Assembly (NCBI GenBank): GCA_037178975.1
Contig: JASJZH010000002.1
Span: 4,030,001 to 4,094,000, forward strand
DNA from: Oscheius tipulae
Lineage: Eukaryota > Nematoda > Chromadorea > Rhabditida > Rhabditidae
Direction of reading: 5' to 3'
Length of the DNA stretch: 64,000 nt
The stretch's first letter is position 1, and each line of letters starts with the position of its first letter. Of the stretch, positions 32,543 through 43,382 are shown one piece after another. Below the pieces are notes generated by a model that saw nothing but the letters and a program-made list of their open reading frames with translations, ran no database searches and had not been told where the DNA came from. The translations under genes were made by a program, and so were the position numbers.

Positions 32543-33830
32543 TACAGGGTGGCCCATAATTACGTTGACAAGGCACGCTCGCGCGGAAGTGCAATTTTTT
32601 CGAGTTCTGTGTTTTTAATCTTTTTTATTTTTGTTTGATAATGTTTTTAACTATATTTCCAATTGTTTTTTGCGTTATAGGTCCTAGCTTTCAGAATGAC
32701 AAAGCCGTCGCCCCATCGTGCATCAATCGTCTCACTTTATCATGAGGGAATTCCGGCATGCGTCATTTCGAGGCGACTTAATGTATCCAGGCAACTTGTA
32801 TCGGCGACGATTTCAAGATTCAAGTCTTTGGGAAGCCATTCCGACCGAACCGGACGCGGAAGACCTGTATCTGTTTCAACCAAAGCAGCTATCAAGAACG
32901 TGCGTGAACGTCTTCGTCGCAACCCGGCGCGCTCTATCCGCAAGCTATCAAAGGAGATGTCCATTTCCCGAACTTCGTTGCAACGAATTGTCAAGAATCG
33001 TCTAGCGATGAAAGCGTACAAGCAGACTAGAAGTCAATTTCTTTCTGTTGCTGCAAAAATCAAGAGAAAAGTCCGTGCCAAGGAGTTGCTTAGACGTTTC
33101 AAGAATGGAGCTCACCAGACGATTCTCTTCACAGATGAGAAAGTGTTCACCATCGAACAGGCTCTGAACAAGCAAAATGATAGAGTCTACGCAATTTCTC
33201 AGCCAAATGTGACCGTACAGCGAACTGGTTATCTGAAAAGTGTGATGGTCTTTGCCGGAATCACCTCAGATGGAAAGACGCCTCTCATCTTCGTACCCCA
33301 GGGAATCAAAGTCAATGGAAACAATTATCTCGATATGCTGAGGACTCAACTTTTGCCCTGGGCCAAGAAACACTTCAAGAAAAAACATTGGTGCTTCCAA
33401 CAAGATGGGGCGCCCGCCCACAAGCATAACGCCGTCCAGAACTGGTGCCAGCAGAACTTCCCGGACTTCGTCTCTTTCAATCAATGGCCACCGTCATCCC
33501 CTGACCTCAATCCTATGGACTACTCAGTCTGGAGTGTTCTCGAGTCCAAGGCATGCTCCAAACCCCATCGGGACATCGATTCTCTGAAGAAATCCCTGGA
33601 AAAAGCCTGGAGTGAGCTCGATGATGACTACCTGCGTGCCACCGTCGACGCCTTCCCCAAACGTCTCAAGGCCTGTGTCGATGCTGATGGAGATATCTTT
33701 GAACTTTAACGTACAATTATGTTCAGTTTTTTGTTAAGAATAAAACCTTTATGGTCGATTTTCTTGTTCTGCTCTATTTTTGTTTTCACAGAACTTTTAC
33801 CTTGTCAACGTAATTATGGGCCACCCTGTA
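32543..33830 (+). mobile_element. Complete Tc1/mariner-superfamily element (DD37D, maT-like)
   Basis: Perfect 31-bp terminal inverted repeats, beginning TACAGGGTGGCCCATAATTA and ending in the inverse, bound the element. They are flanked by TA target duplications at 32541-32542 and 33831-33832. The element is 1288 bp and holds one uninterrupted transposase gene. Matching ends, intact frame and no internal decay point to a recent insertion that could still be mobile. Confidence 0.93.
32696..33709 (+). CDS. Transposase, DD37D Tc1/mariner type
   Basis: The protein has 337 residues. The N-terminus has two helix-turn-helix regions (around RASIVSLYHEGIPACVISRR and SKEMSISRTSLQRIVKNR) separated by a GRGRP linker, the bipartite DNA-binding layout of this superfamily. 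The catalytic core has the first Asp in ILFTDEKVF, the second in CFQQDGAPAH and the third in SSPDLNPMDYSVW. I count 37 residues between the second and third Asp, which is the DD37D class typical of maT elements. It catalyses cut-and-paste movement into TA sites. The ATG at 32696 is the first in frame and leaves about 120 bp of left terminal sequence. Confidence 0.92.
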   Translation: MTKPSPHRASIVSLYHEGIPACVISRRLNVSRQLVSATISRFKSLGSHSDRTGRGRPVSVSTKAAIKNVRERLRRNPARSIRKLSKEMSISRTSLQRIVKNRLAMKAYKQTRSQFLSVAAKIKRKVRAKELLRRFKNGAHQTILFTDEKVFTIEQALNKQNDRVYAISQPNVTVQRTGYLKSVMVFAGITSDGKTPLIFVPQGIKVNGNNYLDMLRTQLLPWAKKHFKKKHWCFQQDGAPAHKHNAVQNWCQQNFPDFVSFNQWPPSSPDLNPMDYSVWSVLESKACSKPHRDIDSLKKSLEKAWSELDDDYLRATVDAFPKRLKACVDADGDIFEL

Positions 33831-33832
33831 TA

Positions 33833-34558
33833 ATTAGGTGACTTCTTGCTGAAAAGCAAGTTCGGAAACCCTCTGATGGAAAAGCAAAGAACTGGTAATA
33901 GATACAATTCAGAGTTCTGGAATCGGAGCGATGGAGGGTCAGAACACAAGGTTTACTACTGATCAGCCGTCTACGACGCCTTTGCCGTCCTTTAGTCTTG
34001 ACTATATATCGAAAACAGGTGGCTGCGCCACTTTCTTCAATAGCAGAAGTTCCCAAGTTTCCAACAAAGCTAATTTGTCAACTTATTTCCGCTCAGAGCC
34101 ACAACACCGAATAAGATTTTTAGCATTTGTCTTTTCCAAACCGAGGTTCCAGTTTCCCGGAAGCAAAATGACTGTTCTAATTGCTCGTCTGCCAATGTTG
34201 CGTTCTTGCCACAGGGCTGTAAATAGGGATTCTTCAGGAATAGGCAGCAGACAACAGGAGAAGAGATACGAATGAATCCCTGATCGAGTAGAAAAAAAGC
34301 CTCCCGAATGACCCGATTGTGGCTGATCAAGTGAAGAAAGGCCGAGAATCGAAATCGCTCGAGAGCCCGGACTGTTTTATAGCCGACAGACCGAGCAGAA
34401 CCTGATGTACAAATAATTCCTTGCTTGAAGGGCTGCCTGCCTGAAGGGCTTGCTTTATTTGAGATATGTATTGTGCACAGGTTCTGAAGAAAAGTCAAAG
34501 CTTGTTGATATCGTTCCATGATCCGGAATAGCTAGAATCTTGTTTTTTAAGCACAATT
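33833..34558. other. Repeat-bearing stretch with a weak minus-strand open frame
   Basis: A 149-codon minus frame (34070-34519, starting MERYQQALTFLQNLC) is open but I recognise no domain. Its 3' end overlaps the dispersed repeat at 33955-34085, so it is more likely a by-product of repeat sequence than a gene. Confidence 0.3.
33955..34085. repeat. Dispersed repeat, copy 1 (CTTGACTATATATCG type)
   Basis: The block CCTTTAGTCTTGACTATATA, followed by GGCTGCGCC and AATAGCAGAAG, recurs in the same orientation at 52537-52660, with about 80 percent identity by eye. It is non-coding. Confidence 0.7.
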
Positions 34559-35725
34559 TTAAGTAACCAACTTGTAGTTAACTGGCTGAAAAAGATTTCC
34601 ATTGTAGAGATCAGAAGTAAATGCTTTCTCGATGTTGGGTTGGACGAAAGTGTAGGTAGGTGTCGGCTGGTAGGTGTGAATATACTGAGGAAGTGTGAAA
34701 TGGGTCGACGGGGAGACCTGAAAGTGTTTTACTGACAGGAAGAGTAATTCATACCTCGTATGTGGGAAGACTGGGAGCAATCGAGATGGATGGCAGAGGG
34801 ATCCTAACCTGGGGATTTCCACTCTGTTTGAGTTCTTTCAAAGCACTGACAGCTTGCTCTTCCTCGTCCTCCTCTTCATCCTCCTCCTCTTCTTCCTCTT
34901 TCTTCACTTCAATGTCTTTATTTTCCTCATTCGGCTTCAGAAAATTCTCCTCGGCCGTGCTTAAAATCTTCTTCACACTGTCCTCGGATGCTTGAAACAC
35001 TTCAACGTTCAGAGCTGCAGGACCCTTTCTCTTGCTTGCACGCTGAAATCTGCCTCTAGATCCTGAAAGAAAAGAACCTACCTTTTTGATCTTTCCCTCA
35101 ACTCGAAATCTCTTGTCTCGTCTCATAAAATTGTTCGGGTTCAGCATGTCTTTGCACTCGTCATGCAAGCGCCACAGATTTCCCTTTCCTGGATTACTGT
35201 TGTTTCTGTAAAACGCAGTTCTAAAGAATGCAAACAGGCCAACCTCTTGACAGCGACAAAGCAATCGTTGAAGGAGAGACAGTGTCGAACTGAATTCTGC
35301 CATTTGGCCTTGTCTTTTTGGTAGTAGGAGAAATGTTTTGTGATCCAATCGTAGATTCCAGAAAGTGACAGCATCCTCTCCTCACTGTCCTCAATGGCCA
35401 TAGCAATGAGGTAGATGTACGAAACTGGCGGCTTCTTTGTATCCAATGCCTGACCCTTCCTCATAATCGATACCTGAAAAGAAATTTCAGAGAGACAACA
35501 AATTTCTTACCATCAGTTGAGAGACTACCGCGCTTGTGTCACATGGCGGAGAGGGGGGATTCGAGCTGGCAGATGGCGAAGCTAGAATTGGCTTCAACTT
35601 CAGTTTCTCTCCAGCTTACCCATAGAGTAGGGAGAGGCGATAGTATGCTGGACAGTCGTCTCGGGAAAAGTCTGATTCGGAAAACTACTTGCTGTCCAGC
35701 TGCTCTTGACCGCAGCTGAGGTCAT
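34559..35725 (-). CDS. Forkhead (winged-helix) transcription factor
   Basis: Five exons read from about 35725 to the stop at 34559-34561. An N-terminal Ser/Pro/Thr-rich region of about 60 residues precedes the forkhead domain, which starts KKPPVSYIYLIAMAI. The helix 2/3 block is WQNSVRHCLSFNDCF, followed by the wing PGKGNLWRLHDECK and a basic flank (RRDKRFR). A long acidic stretch of Glu and Asp follows (about 34850-34930) and a Tyr/Pro-rich tail. Forkhead proteins bind GTAAACA-type sites in the nucleus. The recognition helix differs from the usual RHNLS: Asn is Cys here. The ATG at 35723-35725 is the first available; an upstream non-coding exon is possible. I cannot assign the subfamily. Confidence 0.85.
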
Positions 35726-37180
35726 AGGCTCCTGAACCTGAAAAGGTATCAGTTGAGTCTTTTTGGTAAAAAAAAAAAGAAGACAAAGATAAGGTTAGAA
35801 AAAAGAAGAAGATCCGTTTCTACCCTGTTACACAGTTCAAATCTGCTAGAAGAATTCCAAAGTAAGAACTGTTCGAAAGCCAATCATGTCGATTATCGTG
35901 AGTAGAAATGATGATTATAAAAGGAGTTATTGGATCGAATATTCCCACGGGCTCCCTCGCCCCACGTCGAGAGAATAATCAATTGAAGGATCAAAAGAGG
36001 CCTGTGTACAGTTAGAGCTATTCGCCTGAAGGGTTATCAATTTTCAAGAGATAAGGAGCTGGAGAGCGAGAAGCGAGAGTGGACATTGGGTGTCACAGCC
36101 AGATGTTTTCTCTCAATGGAGGAAGGATTTACAACAGGTCACGGTACTCATTTCTCTATTGTGTGAGTCTTTTGTCTGTCCTTCAACACACGTAACAAAA
36201 TGAGCCAAAAGGTATGGAAAGATAGTCATGTGGAAATGACGTTGCGGAACCGGTTTTGAGAGTGAATACTAGTAAAAACGCAACAATACGTGTGGCTTCC
36301 GGCTGGCATAATGAACACGAAATGAAATGTGATTTCCGTTGAAGGAATCAAAAGAACGGTCTAATCAGAAGAAGAGAGGGATAGTCACAAAGATGTAGGG
36401 AACTGTGACAGTGAATAAGCAGAGACGTGCCGCTATGACTCTTCTCCGGAGGAACAACAAGCTTGAAAGGTCTGCTGGACCTATGGCATTTGGGCTCTAG
36501 AGCCCCAACAGAACTGTGGTGATAAACGGAAAAGGATTCGTTTTGACTATAATTCACAGCTGGAATATGATAGGCACTTGGTGCTAATTGTGCCCCGTTC
36601 CATTGTTAGGGGGATCGATACAGCTACCTATTGAAACTGACACCGACAGAAGAAGTGATAGTCATAACAGGAAGAAAATATGAATAATGAGCGGCTGTCT
36701 GCCTCTCTTTTGCGATAGGGACGAGCCACGACTTTACGGTCAGACGCGAGAAAGTGAGGGCTCATAATCGCGTCTGAGTCTCACGGTCATGGGCCTATTG
36801 ATGGACAGAGACTAGGTGGATATCTGAGTTTTACTGATTGATGTTGGTCTCAAAGAGAGTTTCTATAAAGAGACGAAAGGGTGTAAGATATAGTCAAGGT
36901 CTGGTAGTTCTTTTCAACTACTCAGAATCTGCCTAAGCTAAACCTGACAGACTTACCGTTGAGAGTCCATACCTACTTCTCCAAAAAAACTTCCTCACGA
37001 GATGATAGTTGCTGAGCCATCGAAGACAATAACTAGAGACTCGCGCGCAAGTTTGAAAGTCATGCTTAATTACCATAAAAATTACGCAATAGGGCTCAAG
37101 GGAAGGCCTGCGATCTGAGGGATAGAACAGAATGGTGCATACGCTGTCCTGTGTCAATGACTCAGAAAGAGGCTGTGCCA
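35726..37180. other. Long gene-free region between forkhead and collagen genes
   Basis: It holds poly-A runs and short frames only. It lies upstream of the forkhead gene, a position where developmental factors often keep regulatory DNA, but I see no repeat, RNA gene or exon series. Confidence 0.4.
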
Positions 37181-38282
37181 TCAGCCGTCACAAAGAAACC
37201 GTTTTGCGGGCCTGGTCGCCGCGACGGCCATATGCAACATATGCTTGGGACTATGAGAATGTTTATTGTTTCTTAGCGTGTCTACGATACTGGTCATGAT
37301 CACCTCTGGCTGGACATTTACAGTATCCGGCGTCTTCACCATGAAGGCCAGGCTCTCCGGGCTGAAATCTTTGTCTTTTGGTGGAAAACGAATTACCAAT
37401 CCAGGCTGTCCATCTGTTCCCGGTTCTCCGTCTTGTCCATTTCTACCGGGGTCTCCTCGGGGACCAGAAGCACCGGGAGCTGCTCTCATTCCTTCCCTTC
37501 CTGGGTAGCCCTGCATCCCTTGAGATCCCGTTGGTCCTGGGGGACCAGGAATTCCGTTGCTTCTCTCCCAGTTTTGACCTGGACGTCCAGACTGACCAGG
37601 CTCGCCCTCTAGTCCAGATTGACCTGGTAGACCCACAGTTCCATAAGCGCCGGGGAGACCGGGATTCCCAGGAATGCCTAAGAGAAAAATAGAGCTTTTT
37701 AACAAAGCCATCTACCTGGAAGACCTTTAGCTCCAATCTCACCCGGATAGCCTCGTTCTCCTGGCGGTCCTGGCTCTCCTATAGGACCCATAGGGCACAG
37801 AAGACATCCAGGTCTCTCCTGCACATATTGTGCAGTCGACGGACCTGGTGCACCTGGGTAACCAGGCTGACCATCAAACCCTCTCTCGCCGGGCAAGCCG
37901 GAATATCCGGGAAGACCAGGAGGTCCAGGCGGACAGACAATAATTGGCGCAGGAGGTGGTTGAGGAAGGAGTTGTGGTTGGTGTGGCAGATACACAGGGC
38001 GAAGTAATTCCTTCCGAACAAGTACCGCTCCTCCCGGCAGAACGTACCCTCTCTTCATTCTGGGATTTGACGAATTCTGTATGAATTTCCAGGCATCGTT
38101 CGAGAGCGACTGTTAGATTAATTAATCAAAGTGAAAAAGCATACCTGAAACTCCCGAAGCTCTCTCAGGGACTCCTGCTCAAAGACGTAGATGTCGTAGA
38201 CAAGAGTAGTCATCGCTAGTAAGATTGTCAACACTGACAGAGACGAAAAGAAGGCTCCGAAAGAGAGATATCGGACACTCAT
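37181..38282 (-). CDS. Collagen with short N-domain and long non-collagenous tail
   Basis: The ATG at 38280-38282 opens [20 protein letters not shown] plus a membrane-type stretch, the cuticle collagen N-domain. An RMKRGY site follows, likely the subtilisin cleavage point, and then a Pro/Gln-rich run. The Gly-X-Y part is in two exons (about 37700-37990 and 37181-37681), separated by the interruption [16 protein letters not shown] with paired Cys, and another interruption NWERSNG. The last about 70 residues, after [10 protein letters not shown], are not collagenous, which is longer than the usual cuticle collagen tail. An AATAAA sits inside the coding tail (about 37260). Extracellular matrix function is inferred from family. 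Confidence 0.75.
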
Positions 38283-38718
38283 TGAGACTTATTCAGAGAG
38301 TTCTCGAAAGATTTTATAAGCAGCGATGTTGTTGTTTTGAGGAGGAAAGTGAGACGGATCGAGGCCGAAACAAGAGTGATTACGCAGGTCTCACAATCAG
38401 TGAATGAGGTCAACATTCTTTTCTCTGAAATATTTGGGTCCACTCTCTTGTCTCGTCTAATATGAGTTCAACCGTGTTTATCAGTGGCTTATATTCCAGT
38501 CTCTCATAATGAGTCACAATCCGCGAAGAAAAGGAAAAAAATTCAACAAAGCGTGACGTGACGCTCGACCATCACTGGTTTTGAGGAACCTCTCTCCCTC
38601 TCCGGACGGCACGGAGGAGCACGGAATTGAATTAGTCAAAGGACTTGAAAAATATCATGAATTGAAAATTTATTTATGCATAAGATCGACTTTAACCCGC
38701 AGTTCATGATATGACAAC
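38283..38718. other. Short intergenic region
   Basis: This is the 5' flank of the collagen at 37181-38282 and the 3' flank of the CUB-like gene. No feature recognised. Confidence 0.4.
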
Positions 38719-40359
38719 TTAGTGGATCCAATAGAAAATCAATGATATGATCAAAAACAAAAACGAGGTTCCATTGGCAGAGGCTACGACTTCCCAGTTG
38801 ACCAAGGCTCCAGTCGCATTGGAATTGTAGTTCGAGGTGTAGGTAAAGGTGACAGAAGAGCCTTGCACACTCCAATTAGACAATATATCTTTGTAGGTGA
38901 AGTATCTGTGACCACCGGCCTTCTTCCCGCCATTTACAGAGATTGTCACTGAGCCGTATTGATCTATATCGATCACTTTGAAAGAGAAACTTTTCCATCC
39001 ATATGAAAATTTCTATTTTTTGGGTTACTGTGAACAAGATACCTGTTTTAAGAGTGTAGCTAAGATCTTGAACTCTCTGGGTACCGTAGTAAGCGCTCGC
39101 AAAGACCCCGCTTCTGGTTCCAAGATAGCTCAGAGTGGTATACTTGTCTAAATATTTTGTACACACCTCATCCTCTCTTTATACTTACAGTCATAGCTAT
39201 CCCACATCAGACTGACACTTATCCGATCCCCGTATGCCCCGTATGTCCTCCATTCTCCGCCATCCATGCGTTGTGGAAAGAATTGCTTGGCTCTCTGATC
39301 GTCTGCAGTGATCGACTCCACTCGGCTCAACAGGGCTCCAGGCCATCCGTAGTTCAGGCCAATCATTCCAGTCGAGTTGTCGGGCATATTAGCATACTCG
39401 AGGTACTCTGTACAACCACCGGGACAGTAGGTCGAAATGAAAGACGAGGCGGTTCCTGTTGTCACTAGTCCATCAAACAGATCTCTGCCGGTATAATTTC
39501 CGGTTATTCTGATTTTCCAATGGGATCCAATAGCTATTTGTCCAACTTGACTGCTGACCAGAAGCGCGTCGTTGGTGGCGACTCTGACATCGACACAGAC
39601 AATGGTCACGTAGTTCCTAAACATCGGAAAGACTCCATCAATAAGGAAAGTCAGTCCAGAGTAGCTGATGCCATTTGTTGTGCTGTTGTAGTAGACGAAG
39701 CACGAGTCGAGGAGATAGGGACGGTACCAGTCTCCCATTGCTGTTCTCAGAGTGTACTAAAGTATAATTCAAATTGGTATCTGACAAACATACCCAACGA
39801 TCTGAATAGAAACGATATTTGTTGCTAACCAAGGAAGTTATATTAATGATATTTGATTAAGGTCTACCACTGGAAAGCCCGGCACTGAAAAAATTTGCAT
39901 TTAAATTGAACCGGTAAAAACTGACAGTTTTTCTGTTCCAGCTTCATCGTGAAGTTTCCCGGATTGGAGGCGGTTGTCAGGGTTAGAACATAGCTAGCTG
40001 CCGGGAGATTGACCGAATCATTCATGGTGGTGTACAAATAGGGAGACTGATCGCCTGTGGTCTGCTGCCAGTTGCTCTCTTGACTCTGGATTGAGAAAAA
40101 GTCATCTGTTCCAAGATGGTAGTTCATACTGATAGTAACATACTTTCCAGAAGGAACTAGGAGCTGTAATTGACAAATATTCAACTGAAAAAAAAATAAC
40201 CTTGTAAGTACAACTTATATTCGCTGCCATCGGCTCAGCGTTTTTATTGTTGACAGGAACCCATACTGGGCCGTCGGTTGGGTTCAGAATAGTATTTCCA
40301 GCAAAACATGTCCAGCCAGCCGAGCAGACAGAAATTAGGGACAGATATAGAAGAAGCAT
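38719..40359 (-). CDS. CUB-like domain protein, probably GPI-anchored
   Basis: Exons from ATG 40357-40359 give a signal peptide (MLLLYLSLISVCSAG) and then the nematode CUB-like pattern: CFAGNTILNPTDGPVWVPV, a Cys (ISCTY), LLVPSGKYVTISMNY and ASYVLTL. A large exon (about 39191-39740) gives the second domain of this family, with LTFLIDGVFPMFRNYVTI and several N-glycosylation sites. The last exons carry ISVNGGKKAGGHRYF and end with a hydrophobic tail (SFLFLIISLIFYWIH), as in GPI-anchored proteins. In C. elegans many CUB-like genes are induced by infection and act at the gut or surface. The protein is about 480 residues. One junction near 39830-39890 is unresolved. Confidence 0.75.
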
Positions 40360-40819
40360 GTTGCGATCGCCTCTGGGACTGACTGGAACTATATTCAATG
40401 TATCCTCTTATCGAGGATGGGTTGTCCTTATCAGAGAGTTAAAAAAGCCTTTGTGAATCAGAATGTGCGAAATTGTTCCCTGTGATATCATTGTTGTGGT
40501 CTTTGATGAAATGGGCATTGAAGACTGCTTCTGAATCATGGTGAATCAGTGGATTCAAGGTGTTTTCCTGTCCAGATTTGCGATGTTTCTATTCAGTAGT
40601 GTACCCGTCGTAAACCTTGCTGTGCTGTGTCTCTTCGTTCAAAGTTAGCGGAACAGATAGCCACCAAAAACCTACTGCGCGATCTCGATCGCGAATTAAT
40701 GCTGTTACCGCAGGCGCAAACTCTAAAAACCACCGCGTGAAACGGCAACATTGCTGTAAGACTTGGTGTAAATTGGCCATATAAGAGGGCTTCCCTCCAA
40801 ATAATCAACATCATCAGCA
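40360..40819. promoter_or_regulatory. Divergent intergenic region between CUB-like and collagen genes
   Basis: This 460-bp spacer separates the divergent starts at 40359 (minus) and 40820 (plus). A TATAAGAG-like motif at about 40779 lies 41 bp before the collagen ATG and is a plausible core promoter. A GATCTCGATCGCG palindrome-like patch sits near 40681. Confidence 0.4.
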
Positions 40820-41982
40820 ATGTCCCGAACAGTTGCGACGGTAGCAGCAGTCCTGGCCGGAGGAGTGGCTCTGAGCACACTCCTCTTCACCTTCGTCATG
40901 ATCAACGACATCAATAGCTTCTATGAGGATTCGATGAGGGAGCTGACCGAGTGGAAAGACGTCTCCAATGCTGCTTGGAGAGGAATGATGCCTTCCGGAT
41001 TGGATATGCTTCGTGTTCCTCGAGCTGCCGTTCACAGAAAGAGGCAGAGTCAGTGCAACTGTGGAGCTCAGCCCAATAACTGTCCTGCTGGACCGCCTGG
41101 TCCTCCTGGAGCTCCTGGAGAGGTAGGATAGAGTATTTATTGGGCAAATAAAAAATCTAGGCTGGAGAAGATGGTCAGCCCGGTCAACCTGGGCAGTCTG
41201 GCAATACTGGAACCTCTGCTGCTGTTTCAGCTGGTGCTGGTGACTGCATCAAATGTCCTGCTGGTCCTGCCGGTAGTGCCATGGTCATTACTTTTCTAAT
41301 CATAAATTTAGGACCACCTGGGCCTGATGGACCCGCCGGACCTGCTGGACCTGACGGAAATCCTGGTACCCCAGGATCATCTTCTGGACAAGGTCCCGCC
41401 GGACCTCCCGGTCCTGCCGGAGATGCTGGAGCTCCCGGACAGCCTGGTCAAGCCGGACAACCTGGAAAGGCTGGCAAAGCAGGAAAAAGAGAAAAGGGAC
41501 AGCCTGGACCAGCTGGCCCAGCTGGGCCTGCTGGTGCTCCCGGACAGGACGGACAGCCTGGCCAAGCTGGAGGGGAAGGTCCCGCCGGAGCTCCTGGAGC
41601 AGCCGGCCCTGCTGGTAATCCCGGTCAACCCGGGAAAGATGGCCAGCCTGGGGCCTCAGGACAAGCCGGAGAGCCTGGTAGCGATGCTGCCTACTGCCCC
41701 TGTCCTCCTAGAAGCTCCGTCCTGGCTCCAGCTCTTGCTCCAGCCGCTTCTCCCGCTCGTTCGTCGGCTACCAGTCCCTCTGCACCTGCTCCTCCTTCAG
41801 CTTCTGCTGCTGTCGCTAATGTTGCTCCCGAAGAGAATGAGGAAGAAGTAGAAGAGGTCGAATACGTGGATGAGGAATCTCGCAAACGTCATCGCAAGGT
41901 TCAGAGACAGCGTCAACGCCAGCTCAAGAAGAAGGTCGTCCGTAAGCACAAGAAGGTCAAGCGTGTTGTCAAGAAGATCTAG
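40820..41982 (+). CDS. Cuticle collagen, plus-strand member of an inverted pair
   Basis: Three exons: 40820-41122, 41161-41272 and 41312-41982. The N-domain has one hydrophobic segment ([16 protein letters not shown]), the WKDVSNAAW block and a cleavage region ending HRKRQSQC. The Gly-X-Y region is split by the usual Cys-flanked interruption ([11 protein letters not shown]). The C-terminus leaves Gly-X-Y at [13 protein letters not shown] and continues with Ala/Pro/Ser-rich sequence, an acidic stretch ([16 protein letters not shown]) and a very basic end ([18 protein letters not shown]). It is secreted to the cuticle by family rule. Its neighbour at 42017 is a near copy in opposite orientation, with stops only 34 bp apart. 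Confidence 0.9.
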
Positions 41983-42016
41983 ACAAATAAATAATCCCAA
42001 ATGATTTATTAGTTTA

Positions 42017-43027
42017 CTACTTTCTGGCAATACTTCGTTGAACATGAATCTCTTGACCGCGACGCCTTCTTTCTCCGTCAGCAAACTCGTCCCCAACTTC
42101 CATCTCTTGAACTGCCGGTGCTACCACACTTTCACTTCGAGATGGGCAGGGACAGTATGCAGCGTCGTGTCCTGGCTGACCTTCTTTGCCTGGCTCACCA
42201 GCCGGCCCGTCTTTCCCAGATTCTCCCGCTTTTCCAGATAATCCAGGAGCTCCAGCTTCTCCAGGTTCGCCATCAGTTCCTCCTTTGCCAACTGCACCTG
42301 GTTTTCCAGGAGCACCAGGAGGCCCAGCTGGGCCAGCTGGTCCAGCCTGTCCCTTGCCACGTTTGCCAGGAGCTCCGGCCTTTCCAGGCTCACCAGCTTG
42401 TCCAGGCTGACCGGGAGCACCGGCATCTCCAGAGGGGCCTTGAGGTCCAACAGGTCCTTGGCCGGAAGATGATCCTGGGGTACCAGGATTTCCATTGGGT
42501 CCGACAGGGCCGACGGGTCCATCAGATCCAGGAGGTCCTAAACTTTAAAATTACGGAAAATAACAGGAAATTACCGGCAGGACCAGCAGGACACTTGATG
42601 CAGTCACCAGCTCCAGTAGAAACAGCAGTAGAGGTTCCAGTATTACCAGACTGTCCAGGTGCACCGGGCTGACCATCTTCTCCAGCCTAGATTTTTTATT
42701 TGCCCAATAAATACTCTATTCTACCTCTCCAGGAGCTCCAGGAGGACCAGGCGGTCCAGCAGGACAGTTATTGGGCTGAGCTCCACAGTTGCACTGACTC
42801 TGCATCTTTCTGTGTACGGCAGCTCGAGGAACACGAAGCATATCCAATCCGGAAGGCATCATTCCTCTCCAAGCAGCATTGGAGTCGTCTTTCCACTCGG
42901 TTAGCTCCCTCATCGAATCCTCATAGAAGCTATTGATGTCGTTGATCATGACGAAGGTGAAGAGGAGTGTGCTCAGAGCCACTCCTCCGGATAGGAAGAC
43001 AGCAAAAGAAACGACACATCTGGCCAT
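42017..43027 (-). CDS. Cuticle collagen, minus-strand member of an inverted pair
   Basis: The ATG at 43025-43027 opens [14 protein letters not shown] and then runs into the same N-domain as the 40820 gene, almost base for base from GGAGGAGTGGCTC through exon 1 and intron 1. Downstream Gly-X-Y exons are similar but clearly diverged. The C-terminus ends [13 protein letters not shown] (here [12 protein letters not shown]) with a shorter acidic and basic tail ([20 protein letters not shown]) and a stop at 42017-42019. Introns are at the same places as in the partner. The pattern shows a tail-to-tail duplication with local sequence homogenisation. Confidence 0.9.
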
Positions 43028-43382
43028 GTTTTCGACGGAGGGACGGAAATCGGACTTATAAAGGAGAGACCTGCTGTACAGCTTTGACAGCCATCTTGAG
43101 TTCCGATCCGATTATCGCCTTATAGAAGACTTCGTATTAATCTCACCTATATCACCGTCTATCTGTCAGGAAGGAATTGAACCTCTGCCTGCCTGCCTTC
43201 ACTAGCTTTCGGCAAGAATACTGTTACTTCTATCGAAACAAAAAGAAGTTCAAAAAGATTGTTTAGATTACATCTCGACAGGTTTTTCTGGCACGCAAAT
43301 AGCGTAAAAACTCCTTCCTGGAGGGAAAACCGAAAGTCACGGAAAGAGAAACCTTCCTTCTCAGAACGTTTAATAGACATAA
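43028..43382. other. Intergenic region
   Basis: This is the 5' flank of the minus-strand collagen and the 3' flank of the Mao-C gene. A TATAAAGG motif at about 43055 (read on the minus strand as a TATA-like element about 30 bp upstream of the collagen ATG) is the only visible signal. Confidence 0.4.

Noticed and set aside
34762..34995. Plus-strand frame with a run of Ser residues
   Set aside because: It is the antisense of the Glu/Asp-rich stretch of the forkhead protein.
42118..42672. Long plus-strand open frames across the minus-strand collagen, and similar antisense frames over the other collagens
   Set aside because: Gly-X-Y coding repeats create open frames on the opposite strand. These have no start context, splice structure or domain.
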